From the NCBI GenBank assembly GCA_017553505.1, contig JAFZLD010000022.1:124001-188000 (forward strand): DNA of 64,000 nt, in the 5' to 3' direction. Shown here piece by piece: positions 9,159 through 17,483 of this stretch (position 1 is the stretch's first letter; each line of letters begins with the position of its first letter). Made by a program: the position numbers and the translations under genes. Source of the stretch: Lachnospiraceae bacterium (GTDB lineage Bacteria; Bacillota; Clostridia; Lachnospirales; Lachnospiraceae). Below the pieces are notes generated by a model, which saw only the letters and a list, made by a program, of their open reading frames with translations, had not been told where the DNA came from and searched no databases.

Positions 9159-10124
9159 ATGGAATTGTTGGAATCGGCCAAGCGGGTATTTGATTTGGAG
9201 ATAGAGGCCCTAAAGAAGACCAGAGATGCATTGGATGGTAATTATTTAAAGATAATTGATGCTATAGTTAAGTGTGATGGAAAAGTGATTATTACGGGCA
9301 TCGGAAAGCCCGGACATATTGCGGCTAAAATGGCGGCAACTTTTTCCAGTTTGGGTACGCCTTCATTTCGATTGCATCCTGCCGAAGCTATGCATGGTGA
9401 TTTAGGAATGATTACAGCGAAAGATGTAGTTATAGCAATAAGTTACAGCGGTGAAAGCGATGAAATAATTAATATTATTTCCGCTATTAAAATGATAGGA
9501 GCTACGTTAATTGCAATTACAGGAAATTCCGATTCTACGTTGGCAAAGGCATCAGACATTGTTCAGGTGCTACCTAAATTTGAAGAGGCATGTAGCTTAG
9601 GGCCGGCGCCAACGTCAAGTACTACCGCGGCACTATGTTACGGAGATTCGCTTGCCGTAGTGGCCAGTGAAGTTTACGGCTTCAGAGACTCTGATTTTTT
9701 TAAATTACATCCGGCAGGCAGCTTAGGGAAAAAGATGATACTCCGGGTATGTGATTTAATGTCTAAGGGAAAAGATGTTCCGTATATCAACGAAAATGAG
9801 TTATTGATGGACGCTATAACAGAAATGACTAATAAGGGCCTTGGCGTGGTTTCGGTAGTGAATGACATCGGTGAGTTGGTTGGAATTATAACTGATGGAG
9901 ATTTGCGAAGGATAATAGAAAAGCGTACTGATATATATTCAGAAAAAGTAAATCAAGTAATGACAAAATACCCGAAAAAAGTAGCAAAAGATTTGCTTGC
10001 AATTGAGGCGCTTCAGTTTATAAAAACAAATAACATTAGTAATGTGCCGGTAGTTGATGAAAATAATAAACTTATCGGAACAATAACTTGGGCTCAGATA
10101 ATCAAGGCGGGAATTGTTATTTAA
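9159..10124 (+). CDS. kdsD: Arabinose-5-phosphate isomerase
   Basis: It interconverts ribulose 5-phosphate and arabinose 5-phosphate, supplying KdsA. The N-terminal SIS domain (about residues 35-170) shows ITGIGKPGHIAAKMAATFSS, the AMHGDLGMI loop, SYSGESDEI and LGPAPTSSTTAAL; two CBS domains follow from about residue 200 to the end. The length of 321 residues and the HPAG loop (FKLHPAGSLGKK) match KdsD/KpsF. The ATG at 9159 is preferred over the TTG at 9141 because GGGAG precedes it at good spacing. The position right after kdsA makes the assignment firm. Confidence 0.93.
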   Translation: MELLESAKRVFDLEIEALKKTRDALDGNYLKIIDAIVKCDGKVIITGIGKPGHIAAKMAATFSSLGTPSFRLHPAEAMHGDLGMITAKDVVIAISYSGESDEIINIISAIKMIGATLIAITGNSDSTLAKASDIVQVLPKFEEACSLGPAPTSSTTAALCYGDSLAVVASEVYGFRDSDFFKLHPAGSLGKKMILRVCDLMSKGKDVPYINENELLMDAITEMTNKGLGVVSVVNDIGELVGIITDGDLRRIIEKRTDIYSEKVNQVMTKYPKKVAKDLLAIEALQFIKTNNISNVPVVDENNKLIGTITWAQIIKAGIVI

Positions 10125-10178
10125 TGGGGGTCATCCATACCATAATAAAGTAATTGAAATAGTGAAAGGGACAAAGAT

Positions 10179-11066
10179 ATGAAATGTAGTATATGTGGCT
10201 GCAACCAAGTGAAAGAGATTTATAACGGGGAACTTAAAACAGGCTTATTAACGGGTTGGACATCAAAAAAATATAGTGTTTTTCAATGTGAAAAGTGTAA
10301 AACCGAATGGAATGAGGCATACAAAGATTTAGATATTGATGCTTTTTATGAAAGTGCGGAATATAGAACGCGTATAGAAAATGACATATCTCCCGAAGCA
10401 TACTGCGCGAAGTATGATAAAGAAGTTTTAGATAAACTTAGTATGACAGGTACCGGCATTTTTCGAAATCGAACAGTGGCTGATATTGGTTGTGGAGGCG
10501 GTAGCTTTATTGATTTTATTAAGGGAGTTGCTGCCAAAACTATCGCTATAGAACCGTCGGAAATATATCGCGAAGGATTAAGGAAAAAAGGACATACGGT
10601 TTTCGCATATGCAGAAAATGCGTTGGATGAGTTCGCAGAAAGCGTAGATGTAATAACGAGCTTTGATGTTATAGAGCATGTCGAGAGTCCTTATAAGTTT
10701 ATAGAAGATGCATATAAGCTTTGTACGAAGGGCGGTCAGATAATAATAGGTACACCAACTGATTATCCGGTTTTACGAAAGATGTTAGGAGAGGTGTTTG
10801 ATAGGTTCATTTTTCAGGTTCAGCATCCTTGGGTTTTATCTGACGAGGCAATGTTGCTTATGGCACAGAAAGCCGGCTTCAAGAACGTCCGAATTGAGTA
10901 TAAGCAAAAGTATGGCTTGGGCAATTTGCTTTCTTGGTTGCTTGATTCAACGCCAAGGGGAGATATCAAGTACGATTTCATTGAGGAATCTGTAAACGAA
11001 GCTTATAAAAAATCGATGTCTAAGAAAGATTTATGTGAGTATATCATTCTTTATGCTGAAAAATAG
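10179..11066 (+). CDS. Class I SAM-dependent methyltransferase with N-terminal Cys motifs
   Basis: A 295-residue protein. The first 45 residues hold two CxxC pairs (CSICGC and FQCEKCKTEW), probably a structural zinc site as in several sugar and small-molecule methyltransferases. A Rossmann-type SAM domain follows with VADIGCGGGSFIDF near residue 105, a SAM-ribose acidic position in IAIEPSE, and ITSFDVIEHVESP near residue 160. Its place inside the Kdo cluster suggests methylation of Kdo or another unit of the polymer, but the substrate is not evident. ATG at 10179 is preceded by AAAGGGACAAAG. Confidence 0.78.
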   Translation: MKCSICGCNQVKEIYNGELKTGLLTGWTSKKYSVFQCEKCKTEWNEAYKDLDIDAFYESAEYRTRIENDISPEAYCAKYDKEVLDKLSMTGTGIFRNRTVADIGCGGGSFIDFIKGVAAKTIAIEPSEIYREGLRKKGHTVFAYAENALDEFAESVDVITSFDVIEHVESPYKFIEDAYKLCTKGGQIIIGTPTDYPVLRKMLGEVFDRFIFQVQHPWVLSDEAMLLMAQKAGFKNVRIEYKQKYGLGNLLSWLLDSTPRGDIKYDFIEESVNEAYKKSMSKKDLCEYIILYAEK

Positions 11067-11081
11067 ATAGAGGAATAAACT

Positions 11082-11522
11082 GTGATTTATAATGATATAG
11101 AACAGTTACGGCAGTTAAATGAAGAGGCCTATGCAATATTGACCCAATTTGGTGAATCAAATTGGGCGGATGGAAGATACAATTTTGATTCAGGATTGTA
11201 TATGAATGTCGAATCATATTCAACACAGCTTAGAGAATCAAGGAGATTCGAGTCACATAAAAAATATATTGACGTCCAGTATATGATTTCAGGTGAAGAA
11301 CTTATTACTGTTGCTCATGTGGATTCTCTTGACATTGATGAAGATTATAATTCGGACAAAGACATATTGTTTTATAAAAATTGCCTCAATGGAGTTGACT
11401 ATCTATTAAACGCCGGTTCATTTATAGTTTTGAATCCAGAAGAAGCTCATATGCCTTGTATATGTGTAAATGGCTCAAAAACGGTAAAAAAAGCGGTCAT
11501 AAAGATTCCGGTTGGGAAATAA
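11082..11522 (+). CDS. YhcH/YjgK/YiaL (DUF386) family sugar-handling protein
   Basis: A 146-residue beta-barrel (cupin-like) protein recognised by HKKYIDVQYMISGEE in the middle, FIVLNPEEAHMP and VKKAVIKIPV at the end. Members include EbgC, YiaL and the N-acetylneuraminate anomerase NanQ, which speed mutarotation or handle reducing sugars. Lying between a methyltransferase gene and kdsC, it may act on the anomeric form of Kdo, because CMP-Kdo synthetase needs the less abundant beta-pyranose; this is inference. GTG start at 11082 behind AGAGGAA. Confidence 0.75.
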   Translation: MIYNDIEQLRQLNEEAYAILTQFGESNWADGRYNFDSGLYMNVESYSTQLRESRRFESHKKYIDVQYMISGEELITVAHVDSLDIDEDYNSDKDILFYKNCLNGVDYLLNAGSFIVLNPEEAHMPCICVNGSKTVKKAVIKIPVGK

Positions 11523-11534
11523 TAGAGGTGTTTC

Positions 11535-11999
11535 ATGAGAAAAATAACACATTTTGTAATGGATGTAGACGGAACGTTGACAGATGGAAAGATTTACATG
11601 TCACCTTCTGGAGAGGCAATGAAGGCTTTCAATATTAAGGATGGTTATGGGATACATGACATTCTTTTGCCTGCAGGAATTATACCGGTTATAATTACCG
11701 GAAGAACATCTGAGATAGTTCTGAACAGATGCAAAGAGTTGGGAATTTCATCTATTTACCAAGGTGTGAGTAATAAAAAGGAAGAACTTAAGAGGCTAAC
11801 ACCTAATCTGGACGCTGTTGCTTATATGGGTGATGACATTAATGATTTGGAATGTATGCAGTTGGTGAAGGCGTCAGGTGGGGTTGTCGCGTGCCCCTTT
11901 GATGCCACGGAGAAAGTTAAACAAATTGTAGATTACATTTCTTCCAAAAAGGGAGGAGAAGGAGCGGTTAGGGACTTCATAGAGTGGTTGATGAATTAA
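11535..11999 (+). CDS. kdsC: Kdo-8-phosphate phosphatase
   Basis: A HAD-superfamily phosphatase of 154 residues that hydrolyses Kdo 8-phosphate to Kdo. The DxD motif is in FVMDVDGTLTDG at the N-terminus, motif II (T/S) in PVIITGRTSE, the lysine in VSNKKEEL, and the acidic motif in MGDDINDLE. It lacks a cap domain, like KdsC. It starts 12 nt after the YhcH-family gene with AATAGAGGTG as ribosome site. It completes the Kdo branch begun by kdsB, kdsA and kdsD. A related CMP-nonulosonate pathway phosphatase is an alternative, but the company of kdsA and kdsD favours KdsC. Confidence 0.9.
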   Translation: MRKITHFVMDVDGTLTDGKIYMSPSGEAMKAFNIKDGYGIHDILLPAGIIPVIITGRTSEIVLNRCKELGISSIYQGVSNKKEELKRLTPNLDAVAYMGDDINDLECMQLVKASGGVVACPFDATEKVKQIVDYISSKKGGEGAVRDFIEWLMN

Positions 12000-12055
12000 C
12001 AATTTGTATGGAATATTGGCGCTAAAAAGTAGAAACTGATTTTGAGGCTTTGATT

Positions 12056-12472
12056 ATGAATGATATTAATGCTGTTAAAATGCTTGAATTTCAGCAAAAG
12101 GGAGATGAAAGAGGGCATTTAGTTATTGTAGAAGGAATGAATGACATTCCCTTTGAAATCAAGAGAATATTCTATATTTATGGTTCTGATGGCGACGTGA
12201 TACGAGGAAGGCATGCGAATAGAGAAAGCGAGTTTGTCTTGATTAATGTTTCCGGGACAAGTAAGGTTAAGGTTTGCGACGGAAAAGGCAAAGAAGCTGT
12301 GTATTCTTTAGATCGTCCACATACAGGTATTTACTTACCCAGAATGATTTGGAAAGAAATGTTCGATTTTAGCTCTGATTCGGTGTTGCTATGTTTGGCC
12401 AGTACATATTACAATGCAAAAGAGTACATTCGTGATTATGATGAGTTTGTACAAGAAGTTTTAGGAGAATAA
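12056..12472 (+). CDS. FdtA/QdtA-like (WxcM family) sugar ketoisomerase homologue, first copy
   Basis: A 138-residue cupin of the dTDP-4-keto-6-deoxyglucose 3,4-ketoisomerase family, with DERGHLVIVEGMNDIPFEIK at the N-terminus, IYLPRMIWKEMFDFS, and EYIRDYDEF at the end. Characterised FdtA has RGFHAHK, with both histidines thought to take part in catalysis; here the motif reads RGRHANR, so the second histidine is asparagine. The enzyme may therefore have altered chemistry. A close paralogue with the same change is at 32601. It is followed by a GNAT gene and, further on, a DegT aminotransferase, the usual partners in Fuc3NAc/Qui3NAc synthesis. ATG 12056 has TTGAGG upstream. Confidence 0.8.
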   Translation: MNDINAVKMLEFQQKGDERGHLVIVEGMNDIPFEIKRIFYIYGSDGDVIRGRHANRESEFVLINVSGTSKVKVCDGKGKEAVYSLDRPHTGIYLPRMIWKEMFDFSSDSVLLCLASTYYNAKEYIRDYDEFVQEVLGE

Positions 12473-12479
12473 GGATATA

Positions 12480-13064
12480 GTGATACATAACTATTGTGCT
12501 GAATTAAAAGAAGTGCTTATACGTCCGCTTCACAGATATGATATAGAATACCTCAGAAAATGGCGGAATAACGGTGAGCTGAGTAGATACTTAAGAAATA
12601 TTGGAAAAGTTGATAAAGATGCTCAAATTAGATGGTATGAAGGATATCTAAAAGATTCAAATACCATTTTTTTTGCTATAGATTTTGATAGGAAGAAGAC
12701 GGTAGGCTCGTTGGCTATATATAATTTTAATCAGCAGGAATGCGAAATTGGTAAGATAGTGATTGGGGACAATGAGATTAAGGATAGGAAAGTTGCAGAA
12801 AGAGCATTCTTGATGGCGATGGGGGTTGCTAATCATTTCTTGGGAATTGATTGTTTCAAACTATCTGTGCATGAGGACAATAAGGTCGCAAGGCATATTT
12901 ATACAAAATTGGGTTTTGAAAAGATCGGAGAACACCCTTTCCCAAATGGTGGAAAGGAACTTGAGATGGTGGCAGATATAGAATATGTAAAAGGACAGTT
13001 TGATGTGGGGGAAATTGTCTTTTTTGAGGACAATAGCGCGATAACCCAAAACTGGTCGATGTAG
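12480..13064 (+). CDS. GNAT-family N-acetyltransferase, probably acting on an amino sugar
   Basis: A 194-residue RimJ/RimL-like acetyltransferase. It opens with VLIRPLHRYDIEYLRKWRN, has the beta-strand/loop EIGKIVIGD near residue 85 and the late HEDNKVARHIYTKLGFEKIG, the usual acetyl-CoA fold end. The last 20 residues are acidic and unrelated to the fold. Starts with GTG only 7 nt after the FdtA-like gene. In this place it most likely acetylates the amino group put on by an aminotransferase, giving an N-acetylated deoxyamino sugar; a PseH-like role with the distant pseB/pseC is a second possibility. Confidence 0.75.
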   Translation: MIHNYCAELKEVLIRPLHRYDIEYLRKWRNNGELSRYLRNIGKVDKDAQIRWYEGYLKDSNTIFFAIDFDRKKTVGSLAIYNFNQQECEIGKIVIGDNEIKDRKVAERAFLMAMGVANHFLGIDCFKLSVHEDNKVARHIYTKLGFEKIGEHPFPNGGKELEMVADIEYVKGQFDVGEIVFFEDNSAITQNWSM

Positions 13065-13114
13065 CATAGTCAAGCAAATGGACACATTTTTAATCCACTT
13101 TAGGAGGATGTTTG

Positions 13115-14650
13115 ATGACGGATGAAAAGAATTCAGCCAAAATTGAATCATTTTTAGCGTTAATCATCGAAGATGATATTAAAATAGGCAAAAAGCATCA
13201 TTTGGCTATAGCGTTGATGCATATTTTTGTTTTCTATTTATTTGTCTTGAATTTGATTACCTCATCTGAGCAAATGTATCAGGTACCGAAGGACTATTAC
13301 TTTTATATAGCAGTAATCATTTTTATGCTTTTTCTGCTTTTTGCGCGAAAAGAGAAAATTGCTATAGTTCCGACACTTGTAACAATTACCACGGGGGGAG
13401 TTATTATGACTGGCCTTTTTGTGGCAAAAAAGATAGGCCCCCAATATTATGGTCCGCTCTATTTTCAAGTAATTCTGTTTTCGTGGATTATCTTTATTCT
13501 GTTTGTTATTTTACTTGTTAATTCAATAAATAGTACAATACGTAACAAGCAAAAATTTAATCATAAGGAAGCTTTCATTTTTGTTGCTACTTTTGCGATA
13601 CCAATAGTATTTAATTCGCGGTATTTATTACCGGTCATCATGCCAATATTAGCTTTTATGCTTTCGGATTTTTCTAAAAAGACGCTACATAACTTGCTTC
13701 CTAAACTGGCAATTGGATACTACCTAGCGTTTCTTCATATGATGGCAAAATCATTTATCAAGAATTCAGACAGATTTGAGGTTGGAAGATTTTTGGGTGC
13801 GTTCGGGCAGATTGAGAGTGCTGGAATGTTTTGCGCAGGAGCAATAGTTTGTGTTCTCTTTTTCTTTATTCGTTTTCGATGGCAAGGAGAAAAAAGCAAA
13901 CTGTTATATTTCATGTTGGTTCTTTTTTTTGTTCCGCCTGTTTATTCCACTATGATTATTTCTTCAAGAAGCACCTTTTTGGCATTATTCTTTATGATTG
14001 TTATGTGTTTCGTTTTCTTGTGCGGTAAAGGGAACAGGAAGGCTACTATTCTCAGGGGTGCATTTGGATTAGGAATAATAGTAACATCCGTATTATTGAT
14101 GTTGATGATATCTTCTTTTTGGAATAAAAAAGCATCTATGGGTGAACTTGATCATCCGAACTATGTTCAAGCACATGTTATGGTTCTTACAAATCCAGGC
14201 TATCGAAAGGGCTATTTTGGGGAAGATTCTTTTCTTAACATTTTGGATAGAGCAAGTTCGGATAGGATGAAAATTTGGGCAGAAAGCCTTGGACAGATTT
14301 CGTGGAATGGGCATCCGTACGAAGGAATGTATGTGAGTAATGGAAATGAAGCAGATGATTATATTTTCACGCCACATAATTTTCCAATTCTATGGTTGAT
14401 AAACTATGGCTTAATAGGTGGGTTATTTGTAATTGTTTGGTATTTTCGTATATTGATTAAATTGCTTTTTTATTGCATACATAGAGATGAGACTTTTATT
14501 TTTTCGACAATATGGGTCTTCTATAGCGTTGGTATATTTATGTTTTCTTGTGTTAACTGGACATATCCTGTAGGCTTTATGCTACTCGTTTTGCAAGGAA
14601 TAATTTCTATTTCTGATAGATGGAAAGGCAATGAATGCTATGAAGCATGA
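13115..14650 (+). CDS. wzy: Wzy/O-antigen polymerase-like membrane protein, copy 1
   Basis: A 511-residue polytopic membrane protein with about eleven to twelve hydrophobic segments and a large extracytoplasmic loop (about residues 340-425) before the last segments, the typical Wzy layout. The loop contains YFGEDSFLNILDRASSD and FTPHNFPILWLINYG, both shared with the protein at 16011. Landmarks such as SRSTFLALFF and the TPHNF motif resemble O-antigen ligase/polymerase proteins. It probably joins repeat units outside the membrane. AGGAGG lies upstream of the ATG at 13115, which is preferred over the adjacent TTG. Confidence 0.72.
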   Translation: MTDEKNSAKIESFLALIIEDDIKIGKKHHLAIALMHIFVFYLFVLNLITSSEQMYQVPKDYYFYIAVIIFMLFLLFARKEKIAIVPTLVTITTGGVIMTGLFVAKKIGPQYYGPLYFQVILFSWIIFILFVILLVNSINSTIRNKQKFNHKEAFIFVATFAIPIVFNSRYLLPVIMPILAFMLSDFSKKTLHNLLPKLAIGYYLAFLHMMAKSFIKNSDRFEVGRFLGAFGQIESAGMFCAGAIVCVLFFFIRFRWQGEKSKLLYFMLVLFFVPPVYSTMIISSRSTFLALFFMIVMCFVFLCGKGNRKATILRGAFGLGIIVTSVLLMLMISSFWNKKASMGELDHPNYVQAHVMVLTNPGYRKGYFGEDSFLNILDRASSDRMKIWAESLGQISWNGHPYEGMYVSNGNEADDYIFTPHNFPILWLINYGLIGGLFVIVWYFRILIKLLFYCIHRDETFIFSTIWVFYSVGIFMFSCVNWTYPVGFMLLVLQGIISISDRWKGNECYEA

Positions 14651-14775
14651 CTAACAGTTTGAATACAGTGATTTAGTGCTAAGCAATTAAAAGGTAAGTT
14701 ATTAAGAGAATGGTTAGCGAAAACTTGGGTGGTTTCTTTTATAAAATATAAAAAGTTTAGATTTGAAGGTAAATT

Positions 14776-15906
14776 ATGCAGTTTAGAGATTTAAAAAAAC
14801 AGTATGAAGTTTTAAAGGACGAAATTGACAAAGCAGTAGAGCTTGTAATGACAGAGGCTAATTATATTTCGGGCAGGCAAGTAGCAGAATTGGAGAATTT
14901 ACTTGCCGATTATGTTGGTGTTAAACATTGTATTACGTGTGCAAATGGTACAGACGCGTTATCGCTTGCACTGGAAGCATGGAATATAGGCCCTGGAGAT
15001 GCGGTTTTTGTTCCGGATTTTACCTTTTTTGCTTCTGGGGAAACAGTACTATTTGAGGGTGCAACTCCTATTTTTGTGGATATATGTGAAGAAACATTTA
15101 ATATAAATCCGGATTCTTTGCAGAAAGCTATAGATGCAGTTGTGGAGGAGGGAAAGTTGACTCCCAGAGCTGTAGTTGTGGTGGATTTATTCGGGCAGCC
15201 TGCAGATTATGACAAGGTAATTGATATAGTCAGAGCCAATAATATGCTTTTGCTTGAAGATGGAGCCCAAGGTTTTGGTGGAGACATTAGAGGAAAAAGA
15301 GCGTGTTCTTTTGGGGATATAGCTACTACTTCGTTCTTCCCGGCTAAGCCATTAGGATGTTATGGCGATGGAGGTGCTATTTTTACTGATAATGATGAAT
15401 GGGCTGATTTGATTAAATCGCTTAGGATTCATGGCAAGGGTAAGGATAAGTATGACAATGTCAGAATAGGAATGAATTCCAGACTTGACACTATCCAAGC
15501 AGCAATTCTTCAGGTCAAGTTTAAGGCGTTTAAAGAATATGAGCTCTCAGATGTAAATAAGGTTGCAATGCGATATTCAGAAAAACTGCAGGGTTGCGTA
15601 AGGGTTCCTTATGTAAAGGAAGGATTCTTATCAAGTTGGGCGCAGTATTCGATATTATTAGATAATAAAGACGATAGAGATGGTCTTCAAGTATTTCTCA
15701 AAGATAAGGGCATTCCAACAATGATTTATTATCCTAAAGGAATGCATAGGCAGGAAGCGTTTGCAGACATTGATTGTGTAAAGGTAGATTTACATATTTC
15801 GGATTCGGTTTGCGATAGGGTGTTGGCTTTACCGCTGCATCCATATATGGATGACGCGACACAGGACGTAATAATTGAGGCTATTAAGGAATATAAAAGA
15901 GCATAG
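14776..15906 (+). CDS. DegT/DnrJ/EryC1/StrS-family aminotransferase (FdtB/WlbC-like)
   Basis: A 376-residue PLP-dependent nucleotide-sugar aminotransferase. It begins MQFRDLKKQYEVLKDEID, as in FdtB- and WbpE/WlbC-like 3-aminotransferases, then CANGTDALSLALEAW, LLEDGAQGFGG near residue 160 and the PLP lysine in SFFPAKPLGCYGDGGA. With the FdtA-like and GNAT genes upstream it probably makes a 3-amino-3,6-dideoxyhexose, or a 3-amino uronic acid derivative if WbpE-like. The 125 nt before it hold no gene and only an AT-rich leader. ATG at 14776 with GAAGG upstream. Confidence 0.85.
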   Translation: MQFRDLKKQYEVLKDEIDKAVELVMTEANYISGRQVAELENLLADYVGVKHCITCANGTDALSLALEAWNIGPGDAVFVPDFTFFASGETVLFEGATPIFVDICEETFNINPDSLQKAIDAVVEEGKLTPRAVVVVDLFGQPADYDKVIDIVRANNMLLLEDGAQGFGGDIRGKRACSFGDIATTSFFPAKPLGCYGDGGAIFTDNDEWADLIKSLRIHGKGKDKYDNVRIGMNSRLDTIQAAILQVKFKAFKEYELSDVNKVAMRYSEKLQGCVRVPYVKEGFLSSWAQYSILLDNKDDRDGLQVFLKDKGIPTMIYYPKGMHRQEAFADIDCVKVDLHISDSVCDRVLALPLHPYMDDATQDVIIEAIKEYKRA

Positions 15907-16010
15907 CTGAGCGTGGGACTATTTGCGTTCCATTTTATTCGCTGACAGACAGAGTTGCTTATCCCATAATCATTGTCTCTATATAGTTTCTATTACTTAT
16001 GAGAAGGTAA

Positions 16011-17480
16011 ATGCTAATGAATAATGTTGTTTGGAATCGACAAAAACTGGCTGATATAATTAGCTACTTAATAAAGATAATAGTTTCTTTTGTGGCCATA
16101 ACCGAGATGTCTTTTGAAATGTGGGAGCCGTATGCGGTCCCTAAAAATAGATATTTTTATCTCGGCGTTATATGGTTCCTGATTTTAATCTTCATTGTTA
16201 GGAAAATATCATTTAGAGATGTTGAAGTTTGGATTACATTACTAGTCGGGTTTGCTTTTAAATATTTCTATTTTAAGGCCAATAACCTTAATCAAGAGTA
16301 CTATGGTGAAATATATTCAAAAGTAATTTCATATACATTTACCATGGGAATCTTGTTTGTTGCGTTGATGGTAAATAGCATTAGGCAAAAAAAGATAATT
16401 TCAACTATAAAAGAAAACTGGATACTACTTTGTTTATATACTTTAGTGGCCGTAGTTACCGCGTTTGTTTTTTATGAGTCTATTGCTACGTTGATTATAC
16501 CGATGTATGCGCTTATATTTTCTAAGATGGATGAAAATGAGTCAAGTAGGACTCTTGACTGCATTTCTGTTTCTATGTACTTATCATTTGCTTTTATAAT
16601 ATCAAAATGCCTGACATATTTCTCTGATGTTTATGAGGCAGGAAGATATATGGGTGGCTTTTGTAGTGTTGAGAACATAGGTATGTTTTGCGGGTGTGCA
16701 GTTATTAGCTGTATACATTTCTTTATTAAGTGGTTGCATGCATCAAATAGGAAATGGTATCTACTTGTGGCACTGATTCCATTAGTATTGTTTCCTTGTT
16801 ACATGGTTTCGAAAACAGACTCAAGGAGCGCACTTGCCGGAATAATGGTTGCCGCTGTTGCAGCAATTGCTTTTGTTAGGAAAGAAAAAAATGTGAGATT
16901 AACAGTGTTTCGAATTTCGCTGTCTGTATTTATATGTATTTTCTTTGCGATATCGTTGTTTGCAGCTGCAAAGTACATGACTAAAGGTTTAGAGCAAGGA
17001 AAATTTACTTCGGAAGAATTGGGGTATACTTTAACGCATATTCAGGTGCTCGGCGATGAACGGTATAGAAGCGGATATTTTGGAGAAGATAGTATCCTAA
17101 ATGCTATTAACATCTGCTCATCAAACAGATTATTAATCTATGTTGAAGCTTTAAAGCAGATAGAATGGGAGGGTCACGAATTTAGAATTGAGCCTCCGTA
17201 TAATTACACAACGCCACATAACTTTTTTATCATGAGGTTGATTAATATGGGTATAGTTCCCGGCGCAATGCTTTGCTTGTGGATTGTGTTTTTGACTATT
17301 AAGGAATGTATATTATGTGCGAGAGGTATAAAGTCTGCGGTATTTCCGCTTCTATGGACGACCTACTCTATTGCCGTGTTGAGTTTTACAATAACTAAAT
17401 GGAATTCACTGCTTCCATTCTTGATGTTTTTCTTATCCATTCCTATTTTCATGAAAGACAGAGTTAAAGAGGAAATCTAA
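16011..17480 (+). CDS. Wzy/O-antigen polymerase-like membrane protein, copy 2
   Basis: A 489-residue polytopic membrane protein clearly related to the one at 13115: both have an early VPKxxYFY segment, ARYMGGF/GRFLGAF-like text in mid-protein, a KTDSRSALAG/SRSTFLAL stretch and the extracytoplasmic loop with YFGEDSILNAINICSSN and TTPHNFFIMRLINMG. It probably is a second polymerase or a ligase. The ATG at 16011 is very close to GAGAAGG; the ATG at 16017 is better spaced, so the first two residues are uncertain. A second polymerase in one locus suggests two polymers or a recent duplication. Confidence 0.7.
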   Translation: MLMNNVVWNRQKLADIISYLIKIIVSFVAITEMSFEMWEPYAVPKNRYFYLGVIWFLILIFIVRKISFRDVEVWITLLVGFAFKYFYFKANNLNQEYYGEIYSKVISYTFTMGILFVALMVNSIRQKKIISTIKENWILLCLYTLVAVVTAFVFYESIATLIIPMYALIFSKMDENESSRTLDCISVSMYLSFAFIISKCLTYFSDVYEAGRYMGGFCSVENIGMFCGCAVISCIHFFIKWLHASNRKWYLLVALIPLVLFPCYMVSKTDSRSALAGIMVAAVAAIAFVRKEKNVRLTVFRISLSVFICIFFAISLFAAAKYMTKGLEQGKFTSEELGYTLTHIQVLGDERYRSGYFGEDSILNAINICSSNRLLIYVEALKQIEWEGHEFRIEPPYNYTTPHNFFIMRLINMGIVPGAMLCLWIVFLTIKECILCARGIKSAVFPLLWTTYSIAVLSFTITKWNSLLPFLMFFLSIPIFMKDRVKEEI

Positions 17481-17483
17481 TCT

